A stretch of 31,926 nt of DNA from positions 1 to 31,926 of IMG/VR virus record IMGVR_UViG_3300030685_000066; one strand, 5' to 3'. Numbering within the stretch: position 1 is the stretch's first letter; each line of letters opens with the position of its first letter. A program made the position numbers and the translations under genes. Under the pieces are notes generated by a model. It was not told where the DNA came from and searched no databases. It worked only from the letters and a program-made list of their open reading frames with translations. Source of the DNA: a virus. Positions 10,102-16,329 of this stretch are shown here, in pieces.

Positions 10102-10131
10102 AAAAAGCCTAACTGGTAAGAAAGGCTTTTT
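10102..10131 (-). terminator. Rho-independent terminator after the GroES-like gene
   Basis: A perfect 9-bp stem AAAAAGCCT/AGGCTTTTT with a 12-nt loop lies 13 nt past the stop at 10144 and has T runs on both strands. It therefore ends minus-strand transcription from the 10144-12208 genes and could work in either direction. Confidence 0.8.
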
Positions 10132-10143
10132 AATTGTTAAGTA

Positions 10144-10590
10144 TTATGGTAATATTAGATTGGTTGGTGGTAAAATTAAATTACTTTTCTCTTTAGGTGG
10201 TTCCATAACTGGGTCATCTACTTCTTCAAATTCATCTACTACATATTTGATGTCATCATCATATAATTGCAAACATAACTCATCATTAATCTCAATGAAA
10301 TTAAAATTATAACTAACAACTGTATTATAATTTTCAACCATAGCTTCTTTGGTGCTATCCTTACCATACTTTCTAACTTCATATCTTTTAGGATTTACAC
10401 AAATCATATCTCCTACTTTACAAGCTCTAACAGAACTACCAATTGATATTACAGTCTGATACTCTTTTAAAGCACCTTTCTTAGTTTTACCATCAATTAT
10501 ACCTGCTGCTGATACACTATCTTGCTCATATACATCAGCAGTGGTGATAATACCATTAAACATTGGTGTAATTTTCTTTAATTTAATCAT
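10144..10590 (-). CDS. GroES-like (Cpn10-fold) protein
   Basis: The 148-residue protein has a beta-barrel core like co-chaperonin 10. The order GIIDGKTKKGALKEYQTV, then ISIGSSVRACKVGDMICVNPKRY, follows the Cpn10 pattern VxAVGxG...VKVGDxVLF, with a mobile-loop-like insert before it. A C-terminal extension (LYDDDIKYVVDEFEEVDDP) and a Pro-rich tail with repeated LILPPTN/LILP are phage-specific. T4 gp31 shows that phages use such proteins to fold capsid proteins with host GroEL. The same role here is inference. It overlaps the gene upstream by 8 nt. Confidence 0.6.
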   Translation of the reverse strand: MIKLKKITPMFNGIITTADVYEQDSVSAAGIIDGKTKKGALKEYQTVISIGSSVRACKVGDMICVNPKRYEVRKYGKDSTKEAMVENYNTVVSYNFNFIEINDELCLQLYDDDIKYVVDEFEEVDDPVMEPPKEKSNLILPPTNLILP

Positions 10591-10870
10591 CTTTCTTCTC
10601 CCTTAAATTTTTAATATAGATTCTTCTCTTTTTTATTTTTTCTAATTTATCCCAAGTTACATATAGTTTACCTATACTAGGTATATTAAAGTTAGTTCTT
10701 AATTTATTAAACTCTTCTTCAGTTATACCTTCTTTTAGTTCTAATTCTTTTATAGTAGATTTTACAAACTCCCAATAAGACCTATAAGCTACTGTAATAA
10801 CTTCTTCAGGTAAATTATGTTTAACTGCTAATTCTTTAATAATTTTTTGAAATAACTTGTCATATATCAT
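10583..10870 (-). CDS. Small conserved phage protein
   Basis: The 95-residue protein is helical and basic. The segment NFNIPSIGKLYVTWDKLEKIKKRR, with a conserved-looking IPSIGKL, recurs in small proteins of Bacteroidetes phages as I remember them. Its placement between the helical gene at 10872 and the GroES-like gene suggests virion assembly. Function unknown. Confidence 0.7.
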   Translation of the reverse strand: MIYDKLFQKIIKELAVKHNLPEEVITVAYRSYWEFVKSTIKELELKEGITEEEFNKLRTNFNIPSIGKLYVTWDKLEKIKKRRIYIKNLREKKDD

Positions 10871-10871
10871 A

Positions 10872-11252
10872 TTACTTTAACTCAAAATGTAATATTAGTC
10901 TAAATTCTCCAGCATTTTCCTCAATATTAGGAATATACTTTTTATTTATTTTACCATCAATTATAAGTTTATTCTTTTTTAATTTACTCATAATCACTTG
11001 AAAATGAGAAAGAGTAATGTCACATTCTTCTCTAATTTTCTTTTTAGTATCTTCACTCATGACTACCTTATCTAAAATATCTTCATCTTGAATTACTTTA
11101 GATAATAAATACCTATGTTTAATAAAAGAGGTAATAACATCAATCTCTCTCCCAGTTAACTTGTGTACTGGTTCTAAAAATTCAAACCAATATCTAAAAA
11201 ACTTAGTATTTAATGAGGTAGGTATTCTAAGTATATTTATATTTTTAGCCAT
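10872..11252 (-). CDS. Helix-turn-helix / winged-helix-like protein
   Basis: The 126-residue protein contains LTGREIDVITSFIKHRY (~34-50), which resembles the first helix of a winged-helix fold. The segment DTKKKIREECDITLSHFQVIMSKLKKNKLI (~67-96) reads as the turn, recognition helix and wing entry, and a basic linker and beta end follow. This is the layout of small phage DNA-binding proteins (replication initiator or transcription switch). The target is unknown. It precedes the small conserved gene by 1 nt. Confidence 0.6.
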   Translation of the reverse strand: MAKNINILRIPTSLNTKFFRYWFEFLEPVHKLTGREIDVITSFIKHRYLLSKVIQDEDILDKVVMSEDTKKKIREECDITLSHFQVIMSKLKKNKLIIDGKINKKYIPNIEENAGEFRLILHFELK

Positions 11253-11264
11253 ACCTCTTAATAT

Positions 11265-11588
11265 TTATTTTTTTAAATCAGGAATAGTTATACTACCCTC
11301 AATTTCTTTTGCACATTTATTTACAAATGATGGTGGAAATGATTTATTAAACTGTACTACTTTAAATAAAAAGTCTAATCTAATATAGAATGATTCTTGT
11401 TGAAGTCTTTGTAACTCTTTTTGAAGCATTTCTGTTTGTTGAGTAGCTTGTATAGCAATTGTTTTCATTTGCTCATAAGATACTTCTTGATTAACCTCTT
11501 CTTGTTTAGATTGAACACTTTCTAATACTTCTTTGTCATCAGATATTGTTTCTTTTTCTACAATATGTAGTTTATTTCCTTTTTCCAT
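11265..11588 (-). CDS. Coiled-coil protein
   Basis: The 107-residue protein has an acidic N-terminus and a Gln/Glu-rich coiled coil (~33-68, QATQQTEMLQKELQRLQQ). It ends in a hydrophobic FYIRLDFLFKVV segment and a short basic end. It overlaps the zinc-ribbon gene upstream by 17 nt. A scaffold-like or virion-internal role would fit but is unproven. Confidence 0.7.
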   Translation of the reverse strand: MEKGNKLHIVEKETISDDKEVLESVQSKQEEVNQEVSYEQMKTIAIQATQQTEMLQKELQRLQQESFYIRLDFLFKVVQFNKSFPPSFVNKCAKEIEGSITIPDLKK

Positions 11589-11799
11589 CTTCTTCTTTTT
11601 TGTTTTTAACTAGTTGTAAATAATTATTTATATGAGTAGATTCTATTTCAGTACTACCACAATCATCACAGTAACTTATACTATTATCGTAATTCATTAT
11701 TTTTAATGAGAGACATTTACTACAATAATGTACAGGAATATTATTATATTCTTCAGTAGTAGTCTTATTCTCTACTGGCAACTTTTTTGTATTCTCCAT
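11572..11799 (-). CDS. Small zinc-ribbon protein
   Basis: I start this at MENTKKLPVENK (ATG at 11799) rather than 27 codons earlier, because the longer frame would overlap the upstream gene by 116 nt instead of 35. The 75-residue protein has a four-Cys zinc ribbon (HYCSKCLSL ... SYCDDCGSTE) and a Lys/Glu-rich tail. From memory, small ribbons of this form are conserved near structural genes of crAss-like phages. Nucleic-acid or protein binding is likely. The partner is unknown. Confidence 0.75.
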   Translation of the reverse strand: MENTKKLPVENKTTTEEYNNIPVHYCSKCLSLKIMNYDNSISYCDDCGSTEIESTHINNYLQLVKNKKEEDGKRK

Positions 11800-12208
11800 A
11801 AATGTCTTTTTTAATCTCATTAATTTTTTTATCTTTCCTATTATTAAAAGGTCTATTAGGAAACTCTTCTCCATTAACACTTGTATGACCTCTTCTCATA
11901 GCTCTCCATACAGATTTATGTTTTCTAGTACCATCAAAATAAACTAAATCATGAGGTTTTTCTAAGTCAATACCTTGATTCTTAAGATTATTAATCCTTC
12001 TATCCTCAAAACTTTCTCCTACTTCAAGAGCTTTTACTTGTACTGGTAATTCATCTACATCTTCTTTATAATCAGGAAACTTTTCTTTTACAGTATCTTG
12101 TACTTTTCTATTAAATGTCTCTTTTTCTTGTTTAGACATTTCTACTTTAAGAGCTTTGTTAAACTCTTTATAACCCTCTTGTCCTAATACTAAATCCTTT
12201 TCACTCAT
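11765..12208 (-). CDS. Unknown charged protein
   Basis: The 147-residue protein is highly charged and largely helical, with no Cys. A possible conserved segment is DGTRKHKSVWRAMRRGHTS (~91-109), which is basic with Trp and could contact nucleic acid. It is the first gene of the block that ends at the terminator at 10102. I do not recognise it. Confidence 0.7.
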   Translation of the reverse strand: MSEKDLVLGQEGYKEFNKALKVEMSKQEKETFNRKVQDTVKEKFPDYKEDVDELPVQVKALEVGESFEDRRINNLKNQGIDLEKPHDLVYFDGTRKHKSVWRAMRRGHTSVNGEEFPNRPFNNRKDKKINEIKKDIYGEYKKVASRE

Positions 12209-12235
12209 AAATATCCTCCCAAATATTTTTAATTA

Positions 12236-12379
12236 TTATTTAATTTCATCCCAATATAATAAATATAAAGCATCATCTTTAATAAAGATAGCAGCTATAT
12301 TAGTTTTTGTAATTCCATTAGCATTAACAAATTTACATAAGTCCCTACTAGTAGTAAAGTTAGTTGTTTTTAGTATCAT
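12236..12379 (-). CDS. Tiny ORF after the holin-like gene
   Basis: A 47-codon frame starts at 12379, overlaps the end of the holin-like gene by 20 nt and stops at 12236. The product begins MILKTTNFTTSRDLCKFVN and ends LYLLYWDEIK. It is compact, balanced and uses codons like its neighbours. It fills what would otherwise be a 150-nt gap. Function unknown. Confidence 0.5.
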   Translation of the reverse strand: MILKTTNFTTSRDLCKFVNANGITKTNIAAIFIKDDALYLLYWDEIK

Positions 12380-12605
12380 CTTCTTTTGTATTATCTTCTA
12401 CTTGAGCATAACAAGCAGTTGATACTGCACTAGTTATAAAAATAGCAGAAGCTATGTAAGTATTAAAATTAGTTGGTAATGTTAATCCTGTTGTATTAAC
12501 TCCTACAGTTCCTGCTATTAAAGCACCTGCAATCCATTTAAATGTTTTGCCCCACTTTTTATAAACTATAGGTGTTGGAGCTTTAAGTCTTTGAATTAGA
12601 TTCAT
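12360..12605 (-). CDS. Small two-helix membrane protein, holin-like
   Basis: The 81-residue protein has a basic N-terminus (NLIQRLKAPTPIVYKKWGK), two transmembrane helices (~22-42 and ~48-67) and a short acidic tail. This is the class II holin layout, and similar small proteins occur near lysis genes of Bacteroides phages. No endolysin is in the window to pair it with, so holin is inference. It lies just downstream of the tRNA-fMet gene. Confidence 0.55.
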   Translation of the reverse strand: MNLIQRLKAPTPIVYKKWGKTFKWIAGALIAGTVGVNTTGLTLPTNFNTYIASAIFITSAVSTACYAQVEDNTKEDDTKNN

Positions 12606-12628
12606 ATTTATATATTTAAAGTATTTAG

Positions 12629-12702
12629 TGGCGGGTACTGGATTTGAACCAGTGACCTACAGATTATGAGTCTGTTGAGCTACCTGACTGCTCTAACCCG
12701 CT
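12629..12702 (-). tRNA. Initiator tRNA-fMet (CAT)
   Basis: The gene aligns base for base with bacterial initiator tRNA. The D arm is GAGC AGTCAGGTA GCTC (with the A11-U24 pair), the anticodon loop CTCATAA, the variable region AGGTC and the T loop TTCAAAT. The acceptor is GCGGGT/ACCCGC with position 1:72 unpaired (A1 x C72), the initiator hallmark in mirror form (E. coli has C1 x A72). The anticodon stem is ACAGA/UCUGU, so the usual three G-C pairs at 29-31/39-41 are missing. CCA is not encoded. Confidence 0.88.
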
Positions 12703-12710
12703 ATTTTTTG

Positions 12711-12782
12711 AGCCAAATCTAGGACTCAAACCTAGTTAAACCACTTTACAAGAGTGGGCTTCATCATCAAAGTTTATTTGGC
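12711..12782 (-). tRNA. tRNA-Thr (TGT)
   Basis: The cloverleaf has a perfect 7-bp acceptor GCCAAAT/ATTTGGC, anticodon arm CCACT-CTTGTAA-AGTGG and T arm CTAGG-TTTGAGT-CCTAG. Discriminator U. CCA is not encoded. Confidence 0.92.
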
Positions 12783-12790
12783 ATTTTAAA

Positions 12791-12864
12791 AATTATTTAG
12801 TTGGAATATTACATGTCTCCACTTAATTCTAACTTCCATCCACTTTGTTAGAAACTAAATAATT
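12791..12864 (-). ncRNA. tRNA-sized structured RNA that is not a tRNA
   Basis: This 74-nt element occupies exactly one slot of the tRNA array, 8 nt from tRNA-Thr and 1 nt from tRNA-Leu. Its ends form a perfect 12-bp helix (AATTATTTAGTT/AACTAAATAATT). Inside are a 6-bp hairpin TCTAAC/GTTAGA and a weaker GGA/TCC hairpin, giving a three-way junction. There is no T-loop TTCRANT, no D-arm consensus and no 7-nt anticodon loop in the right place, so it is not a normal tRNA. Strand is assumed from its neighbours. It may be cut out by the same RNases as the tRNAs. Confidence 0.5.
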
Positions 12865-12865
12865 G

Positions 12866-12951
12866 TACCTTGAATGGGACTTGAACCCATACGAGCATTA
12901 CTGCTCACAGGATTTTAAGTCCTGCGTGTCTACCAATTCCACCATCAAGGC
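12866..12951 (-). tRNA. tRNA-Leu (TAA)
   Basis: This is a class II tRNA of 86 nt with a long variable arm (GAGCAGTAATGCTC). The anticodon arm is CAGGA-CTTAAAA-TCCTG and the T arm ATGGG-TTCAAGT-CCCAT. The acceptor GCCTTGA/TCAAGGT has a G1-U72 wobble. The stop codon of the gene upstream lies inside its acceptor stem. Confidence 0.93.
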
Positions 12952-13313
12952 ATTATTTCTTTTTTATAATCAGCAAATGTTTTAATAATATTACCTTTAG
13001 TATCAGTTATAGTATTATTAGTTTCTTTAGCAAATAATATTTGTCTTAATAATTCTTCTTCTAAGTTACTAGTCATAATCCATGCACTCTTATTAGCAAT
13101 ATTTTGGGTAGGATAAGTTACTTTAATTCTAAGAAAAACCTCATTAGTAGGTACATACATTACTACTCCTTCTACTGTAGAATTAGAATATATATAAATT
13201 TCAGAATGAAAAAATAATTTTTTATCTATAATTTTTCCATTATTAAAAATACCATTAAGATTTAAAATAAAATCTCTATCAGCATTCAAACTATTTAATA
13301 AAACTACACTCAT
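12945..13313 (-). CDS. Unknown protein ending inside tRNA-Leu
   Basis: The 122-residue protein has beta-strand-rich segments (KLFFHSEIYIYSNSTVEGVVMYVP, EVFLRIKVTYP) and then helices. I do not recognise it. It has its own promoter (13337-13368). The last codons (ATG CCT TGA) overlap the first 7 nt of tRNA-Leu, so cutting the tRNA from the transcript would remove this mRNA's stop codon. Confidence 0.65.
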   Translation of the reverse strand: MSVVLLNSLNADRDFILNLNGIFNNGKIIDKKLFFHSEIYIYSNSTVEGVVMYVPTNEVFLRIKVTYPTQNIANKSAWIMTSNLEEELLRQILFAKETNNTITDTKGNIIKTFADYKKEIMP

Positions 13314-13336
13314 ACTTTATTTTTTATTTGTTGATA

Positions 13337-13368
13337 CAAAGGTAAGTAAAATAAACTACATGACCTAA
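13337..13368 (-). promoter_or_regulatory. Bacteroidetes-type promoter for the 12945-13313 gene and tRNAs
   Basis: On the minus strand TACCTTTG (13344-13337) has TTAG 20 nt upstream. The -7 box is good and the -33 box weak. The ATG follows 24 nt downstream of the -7 box, and the TTTTACT run before the box is shared with the other copies. Confidence 0.65.
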
Positions 13369-13405
13369 TTATTATTGTTAAAGTTTTAAGTATTAACTAA
13401 TATTG

Positions 13406-13478
13406 TGGAAACAGAGAGACTCAAACTCCCTTAGCTAGTGCTTCAAACTAGTGCATACATCATGTCTGCCATATTTCC
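13406..13478 (-). tRNA. tRNA-Phe (GAA)
   Basis: The acceptor is GGAAATA/TGTTTCC, the anticodon arm CTAGT-TTGAAGC-ACTAG, and the T arm GGGAG-TTTGAGT-CTCTC with a few wobbles. Discriminator A. CCA is not encoded. Confidence 0.88.
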
Positions 13479-13484
13479 ATTAAG

Positions 13485-13556
13485 GGTGTAGTAGGGACTC
13501 GAACCCTCCCTCCAAATCCACAATTTGGCACTCTCACCATAAGAGCTTTCCACACA
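13485..13556 (-). tRNA. tRNA-His (GTG)
   Basis: The anticodon arm is CCAAA-TTGTGGA-TTTGG, the D arm GCTC/GAGT-like and the T loop TTCGAGT. The discriminator region is C-rich, as expected for tRNA-His with C73. The exact 5' end is uncertain by 1-2 nt. The encoded base opposite C73 is not a clear G, so the G-1 may be added after transcription. Confidence 0.82.
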
Positions 13557-13557
13557 G

Positions 13558-13630
13558 TGGACCATCCAAGGATTGAACTTGGGACTTACTGATTATGAGT
13601 CAGGTGCTCTACCAACTGAGCTACTGGTCC
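13558..13630 (-). tRNA. tRNA with CAT anticodon (elongator Met, or Ile2)
   Basis: The acceptor is GGACCA/TGGTCC, the D arm GCTCAGTTGGTAGAGC, the anticodon arm CTGA-CTCATAA-TCAG and the T loop TTCAATC. It lacks initiator features (paired 1:72, normal D arm). The sequence looks like elongator Met, but tRNA-Ile lysidinylated at C34 cannot be excluded. It ends about 1 nt from tRNA-His, so the two must be separated by precise processing. Confidence 0.88.
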
Positions 13631-13639
13631 TTAGACTAA

Positions 13640-14080
13640 TTACTTAGCAGCTATTCTAAATAAATATAAGAATTTTCCTACTATAGTCATAAATCCTTCT
13701 ACAGAATTTACTAAACCAATTAATTCAGGATTAGAATTAATACTTTTATGAAATGCTAATGTTTTATCTTTAAGAGTAGTTAAAGCTACTATTGGGTCAG
13801 TATAATTTAAGTGAGTAGTAACTATATCATTAGGTCCAAATTGGAATCCTATAATACCTTGCCCTGTCTCAGATAATTCATCTTGGAAGTCAGTTAACTC
13901 ATCTAAGAATTGGTCTACTCTTAAATGTAAAGTATCATTCATAGCTCCCCAATGTAAATTCTTAAATTTAGTTTTATAACTTTCAAGTTTACATATAAAA
14001 TCTTTAAAAGTACTAGTACCACTAGTATTACCACTACCACCCTTAGGTCTTAGACTTAAATCTAAATCAAAATTGTCCAT
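13640..14080 (-). CDS. Ferritin/Dps-like four-helix protein
   Basis: The 146-residue protein resembles the Dps/ferritin-like fold in FKDFICKLESYKTKFKNLHWGAMNDTLHLRVDQFLDELTDFQDELSETGQG. An NLHW...H...D...E spacing like the Dps HW...H...D..AE core lies at ~42-75. A Gly/Ser-rich linker follows a short N-terminus MDNFDLDLSLRP. Whether it binds iron is unclear. Its N-terminal DLDLSL also opens the vWA protein at 25893. It is flanked by tRNAs on the downstream side. Confidence 0.5.
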   Translation of the reverse strand: MDNFDLDLSLRPKGGSGNTSGTSTFKDFICKLESYKTKFKNLHWGAMNDTLHLRVDQFLDELTDFQDELSETGQGIIGFQFGPNDIVTTHLNYTDPIVALTTLKDKTLAFHKSINSNPELIGLVNSVEGFMTIVGKFLYLFRIAAK

Positions 14081-14098
14081 TTTATTAAGTTTTTAAGG

Positions 14099-14359
14099 TT
14101 AATAAGAATTCTTTAATAGTACTAATAATATCTTATAAAAAATTCTTTTATTTATTTCTTTAAATATTGATAATTTATTATCATCCAATTCAATATCTTC
14201 TATTCTAATATCTTCTATTTTACCATCCTCATCATTTGTAATCCAACTAATCTTAGTTCCTTTAAAGATATGAGTATCAATATTGTATTCAGTTAGTCTT
14301 ACTATGTATTTATCTTTAGATATATAAAGATTTGGATTAACTATAAAGTATCTATTCAT
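14099..14359 (-). CDS. Unknown small protein
   Basis: The 86-residue protein is beta-rich at the N-terminus (RYFIVNPNLYISKDKYIVRLTEYN) and has an acidic, Ile-rich repeat (EDIRIEDIELDDN) before a helical end. I do not recognise it. It has codon use and start context like its neighbours. Confidence 0.6.
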   Translation of the reverse strand: MNRYFIVNPNLYISKDKYIVRLTEYNIDTHIFKGTKISWITNDEDGKIEDIRIEDIELDDNKLSIFKEINKRIFYKILLVLLKNSY

Positions 14360-14393
14360 ACGCTTTAAAATTGAGTAGGAAGATAAAAATAAA

Positions 14394-14621
14394 CTATTTT
14401 AGTTTTATTACTAAATTATTAATAATATCTCTCTTAGTATTATCAACTATATAATCAGTAACTTCTTTAATTCTTTTATTACTACTAATATGATATAATC
14501 TATCAGGTTCACAAAATACTAATATATGATTAGGAGCATATAGTAAACAATAATTAGGACTATTAGGAGTGGTAATAATATTACCTTTCTCCATCTCTAA
14601 GTAAGCTTCTTCCCAAGTCAT
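14394..14621 (-). CDS. Unknown small protein (MTWEEAYLEMEKG start)
   Basis: The 75-residue protein has an opening (TWEEAYLEMEKGNIITTP) of the kind seen in many small phage proteins, including DUF2829-like ones: a helix followed by a GK/GN turn and strand. The rest does not match well enough to name it. It starts 1 nt after the stop of the gene at 14623, so the two are probably co-translated. Confidence 0.6.
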   Translation of the reverse strand: MTWEEAYLEMEKGNIITTPNSPNYCLLYAPNHILVFCEPDRLYHISSNKRIKEVTDYIVDNTKRDIINNLVIKLK

Positions 14622-14622
14622 A

Positions 14623-14925
14623 TTAATATACTTTTCCCTTTACATGCATAGTATCAGCATATTCAGGTTTATCAACTCCTTGTTTAATTTCAGTCTTATA
14701 AACAATATTAAAAAATTGAGATTGTTTATTAAATTTATATTCTCTTTCTTTTAAAGCTACTTCTAATTCTCTTACTATTTCTCTATATTTATATAGAGAT
14801 TCTTTAGTATCTAATAAATTTTTATAATCATATATGATAGTTTCTTTATAATCTTTTGATACTAAATCAGGATATAAAGGAATTACATCATCTATAATCT
14901 CTAACATTACTTCAATTTGTGCCAT
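14623..14925 (-). CDS. Unknown helical protein
   Basis: The 100-residue protein is predominantly charged helix (KNLLDTKESLYKYREIVRELEVALKERE) with a C-terminal TMHVKGKVY. It follows tRNA-Asn by about 24 nt. I do not recognise a family. Confidence 0.6.
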   Translation of the reverse strand: MAQIEVMLEIIDDVIPLYPDLVSKDYKETIIYDYKNLLDTKESLYKYREIVRELEVALKEREYKFNKQSQFFNIVYKTEIKQGVDKPEYADTMHVKGKVY

Positions 14926-14948
14926 TGTTTTTAATTAAATTAATACTG

Positions 14949-15022
14949 CGTTCTAAGTAGGACTTGAACCTACAACCCTTTGATTAACAGTCAAAAGCTC
15001 TAACCAATTGAGCTATTAGAAC
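14949..15022 (-). tRNA. tRNA-Asn (GTT)
   Basis: The acceptor GTTCTAA/TTAGAAC is perfect, with discriminator G as usual for Asn. The anticodon arm is TTTGA-CTGTTAA-TCAAA and the T arm GTAGG-TTCAAGT-CCTAC. Confidence 0.93.
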
Positions 15023-15027
15023 ATATG

Positions 15028-15101
15028 TGGAATCTGTGGGGATTGAACCCACTACCTATTGCTTGCAAAGCAATCGCTCTAGCCAATTGAGCTAAGACCC
15101 C
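15028..15101 (-). tRNA. tRNA-Ala (TGC)
   Basis: The acceptor GGGGTCT/AGATTCC contains the G3-U70 wobble that marks alanine tRNA. The anticodon arm is ATTGC-TTTGCAA-GCAAT and the T arm GTGGG-TTCAATC-CCCAC. Only 5 nt separate it from tRNA-Asn. Confidence 0.93.
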
Positions 15102-15104
15102 TTA

Positions 15105-15317
15105 TTAAAATCTATTTATTCTTTCCATTAAAACTTTATAATAACCAGTCATATACATAACCTGTAAGTCTATCATACTTTGTTCTGATTTAGATAAATT
15201 TTTATATACATCAGTTAATATAAATTTCTCTATCTTTCTTACTTTAAAATCAATATCTTTAAACTCATCAATAACTCTTAGTTGATAAGGTTCTAATGTT
15301 TTCTTTTCTTCTTCCAT
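15105..15317 (-). CDS. Small conserved helical phage protein
   Basis: The start is at MEEEKKTLEPYQ (ATG at 15317). The open frame extends 26 codons further upstream, but that part is the tRNA-Pro gene read through. The 70-residue product has the pattern YQxRVIDEF...KVRKIEKFI...L...E...IDLQ...M..YY..L..RI, a form I recall in many Bacteroidetes phage genomes. Function unknown. It ends 3 nt before tRNA-Ala. Confidence 0.75.
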   Translation of the reverse strand: MEEEKKTLEPYQLRVIDEFKDIDFKVRKIEKFILTDVYKNLSKSEQSMIDLQVMYMTGYYKVLMERINRF

Positions 15318-15337
15318 TTTAATTCTAAAATAAATTG

Positions 15338-15410
15338 TATAGATAAAGAGACTCCAACTCTTGACCTCTTGGTCCCAAACCAAGCATTCTAGCAACTGAA
15401 CTATATCTAT
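15338..15410 (-). tRNA. tRNA-Pro (TGG)
   Basis: The acceptor ATAGATA/TATCTAT is perfect and all-weak except one G-C pair. The anticodon arm is CTTGG-TTTGGGA-CCAAG and the T arm AAGAG-TTGGAGT-CTCTT, an unusual T loop (TTGGAGT instead of TTCRANT). Discriminator A. Confidence 0.88.
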
Positions 15411-15479
15411 ATTTTTGTGCTATCTCTATCTTCACAGACTAAGTATAGCTAAATCAACTTTATTAAAAACATTTATGAT

Positions 15480-15746
15480 TTAATTCAACAAACTACTTTG
15501 TTGTGTTTGTTGTATATCTTTTTCTAACTCTTGAGAACTAACTAATCCTAATACTTTGTAAAACTTATTCTTATCAGTATTACCTATTGCATCAATATTA
15601 TCATCAACCTCTTTTGTAATATCCTCAGTACTTTCAGTATTACTATCAACTACAAATAATCTAAGATATTCATCAGGATGTTTATCTATGTTATCATTAT
15701 ATTCTTTATAAGAACATTCTCTCAATACAGGAACTCTTTGTATCAT
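15480..15746 (-). CDS. Unknown small acidic protein
   Basis: The 88-residue protein begins MIQRVPVLRECSYKEYNDN and has a Glu/Asp/Asn/Thr-rich middle and a Gln/Ser-rich tail. I do not recognise it. It lies between tRNA-Arg and tRNA-Pro. The ~70-nt gap before tRNA-Pro holds a weak hairpin (GCTAT/ATAGC) of unclear meaning. Confidence 0.6.
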   Translation of the reverse strand: MIQRVPVLRECSYKEYNDNIDKHPDEYLRLFVVDSNTESTEDITKEVDDNIDAIGNTDKNKFYKVLGLVSSQELEKDIQQTQQSSLLN

Positions 15747-15761
15747 ATTTATTAATTATTG

Positions 15762-15833
15762 TACCCCTAATAGGATTCAAACCTATACTATAATCTTAGA
15801 AGAATCGTGTGCTATTCATTACACTATAAAGGC
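15762..15833 (-). tRNA. tRNA-Arg (TCT), minus-strand copy
   Basis: The anticodon loop is CTTCTAA with a weak, wobble-rich stem (CGATT/GATTA, one mismatch). The acceptor GCCTTTA/TAGGGGT is full of G-U pairs and the T arm is ATAGG-TTTGAAT-CCTAT. It reads AGA codons. The poor anticodon stem may mean lower activity than the plus-strand copy at 21339. Confidence 0.8.
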
Positions 15834-15842
15834 ATATTATTG

Positions 15843-15913
15843 TAGTCTCCTAAAGATTTGAACTTTAACTAAGAGGACCAAAGACTCTTGTGCTACCATT
15901 ACACTAGGAAACT
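15843..15913 (-). tRNA. tRNA-Gln (TTG)
   Basis: The acceptor is AGTTTCC/GGAGACT, the D arm GTGTAATGGTAGCAC (typical of Gln), the anticodon loop CTTTGGT in an AGAG/CTCT stem with a T31 x C39 mismatch, and the T arm TAAAG-TTCAAAT-CTTTA. The anticodon is UUG, not an amber-reading CUA. Confidence 0.85.
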
Positions 15914-15919
15914 ATTTTA

Positions 15920-16201
15920 TTAGTTATTATTCTTATAAATATTATAAGGACTTTTTAATCCATAAGAAGGTAATCTTTCATACTTATAGAGAGTTAAATC
16001 ACCTCTTACTTCTCCAGTAATATCATAAAATTTATCATCTATTTTAGTAATAACATGGTCCTCATCAAAATAAGGTTCAGCTGTAGGAAATACTTCTTTA
16101 AGTATTAAATAAAAATGATAACAACTACCTTCTGTATATACTTGTTGTGACCCTATAAAAGAATCTCTTACTACTGATATAAATCTTTCTACTTCATTCA
16201 T
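15920..16201 (-). CDS. Conserved small phage protein (FTxGSCYxF type)
   Basis: I start this at MNEVERFISVV (16201). The frame opens 8 codons earlier, but that ATG lies within the -7 promoter box at 16225-16232 and upstream of the expected transcript start. The 93-residue product has TEGSCYHFYLILKEVFPTAEPYFDEDHVITKIDDKFYDITGEV. The Cys/His spacing (GSCYHF ... DHVITKI ... YDITG) is reminiscent of papain-fold (NlpC/transglutaminase-like) pieces and recurs in Bacteroidetes phages. No activity should be assumed. Confidence 0.7.
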   Translation of the reverse strand: MNEVERFISVVRDSFIGSQQVYTEGSCYHFYLILKEVFPTAEPYFDEDHVITKIDDKFYDITGEVRGDLTLYKYERLPSYGLKSPYNIYKNNN

Positions 16202-16224
16202 TATCTTACCTTTAAAATTATACA

Positions 16225-16256
16225 CAAAGATAAGTATAATTACTTAATATACCAAA
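16225..16256 (-). promoter_or_regulatory. Bacteroidetes-type promoter for the gene at 15920
   Basis: On the minus strand TTTG, 20 nt, TATCTTTG (16232-16225): an exact match to the consensus. It decides the start of the downstream gene (16201, not 16225) and probably drives the tRNA-Gln and tRNA-Arg genes too. Confidence 0.82.
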
Positions 16257-16285
16257 TAAATATAGTTAAAACTTTATAAATTAAT

Positions 16286-16316
16286 AATAAAAAAGGGAAT
16301 AACTACTTATCCCCTT
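16286..16316 (-). terminator. Rho-independent terminator after the 15-codon gene
   Basis: On the minus strand AAGGGGATAA, a 4-nt loop GTAG, and TTATTCCCTT pair over 10 bp with one G-U. A TTTTTTATT run follows. Confidence 0.85.
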
Positions 16317-16329
16317 AATTACTAAATCT

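Noticed and set aside
12791-12864. Degenerate tRNA between tRNA-Thr and tRNA-Leu
   Set aside because: The end helix is 12 bp, and neither a T loop nor an anticodon arm can be drawn, so a tRNA label would mislead.
14394-14621. DUF2829 (Tad2-like) anti-defence protein
   Set aside because: Only the first ~18 residues resemble that family. The later conserved part is not seen, so I left it unnamed.
15318-15395. Longer N-terminus for the gene at 15105
   Set aside because: The extra 26 codons lie in the tRNA-Pro gene, and MEEEKK at 15317 is a natural start.
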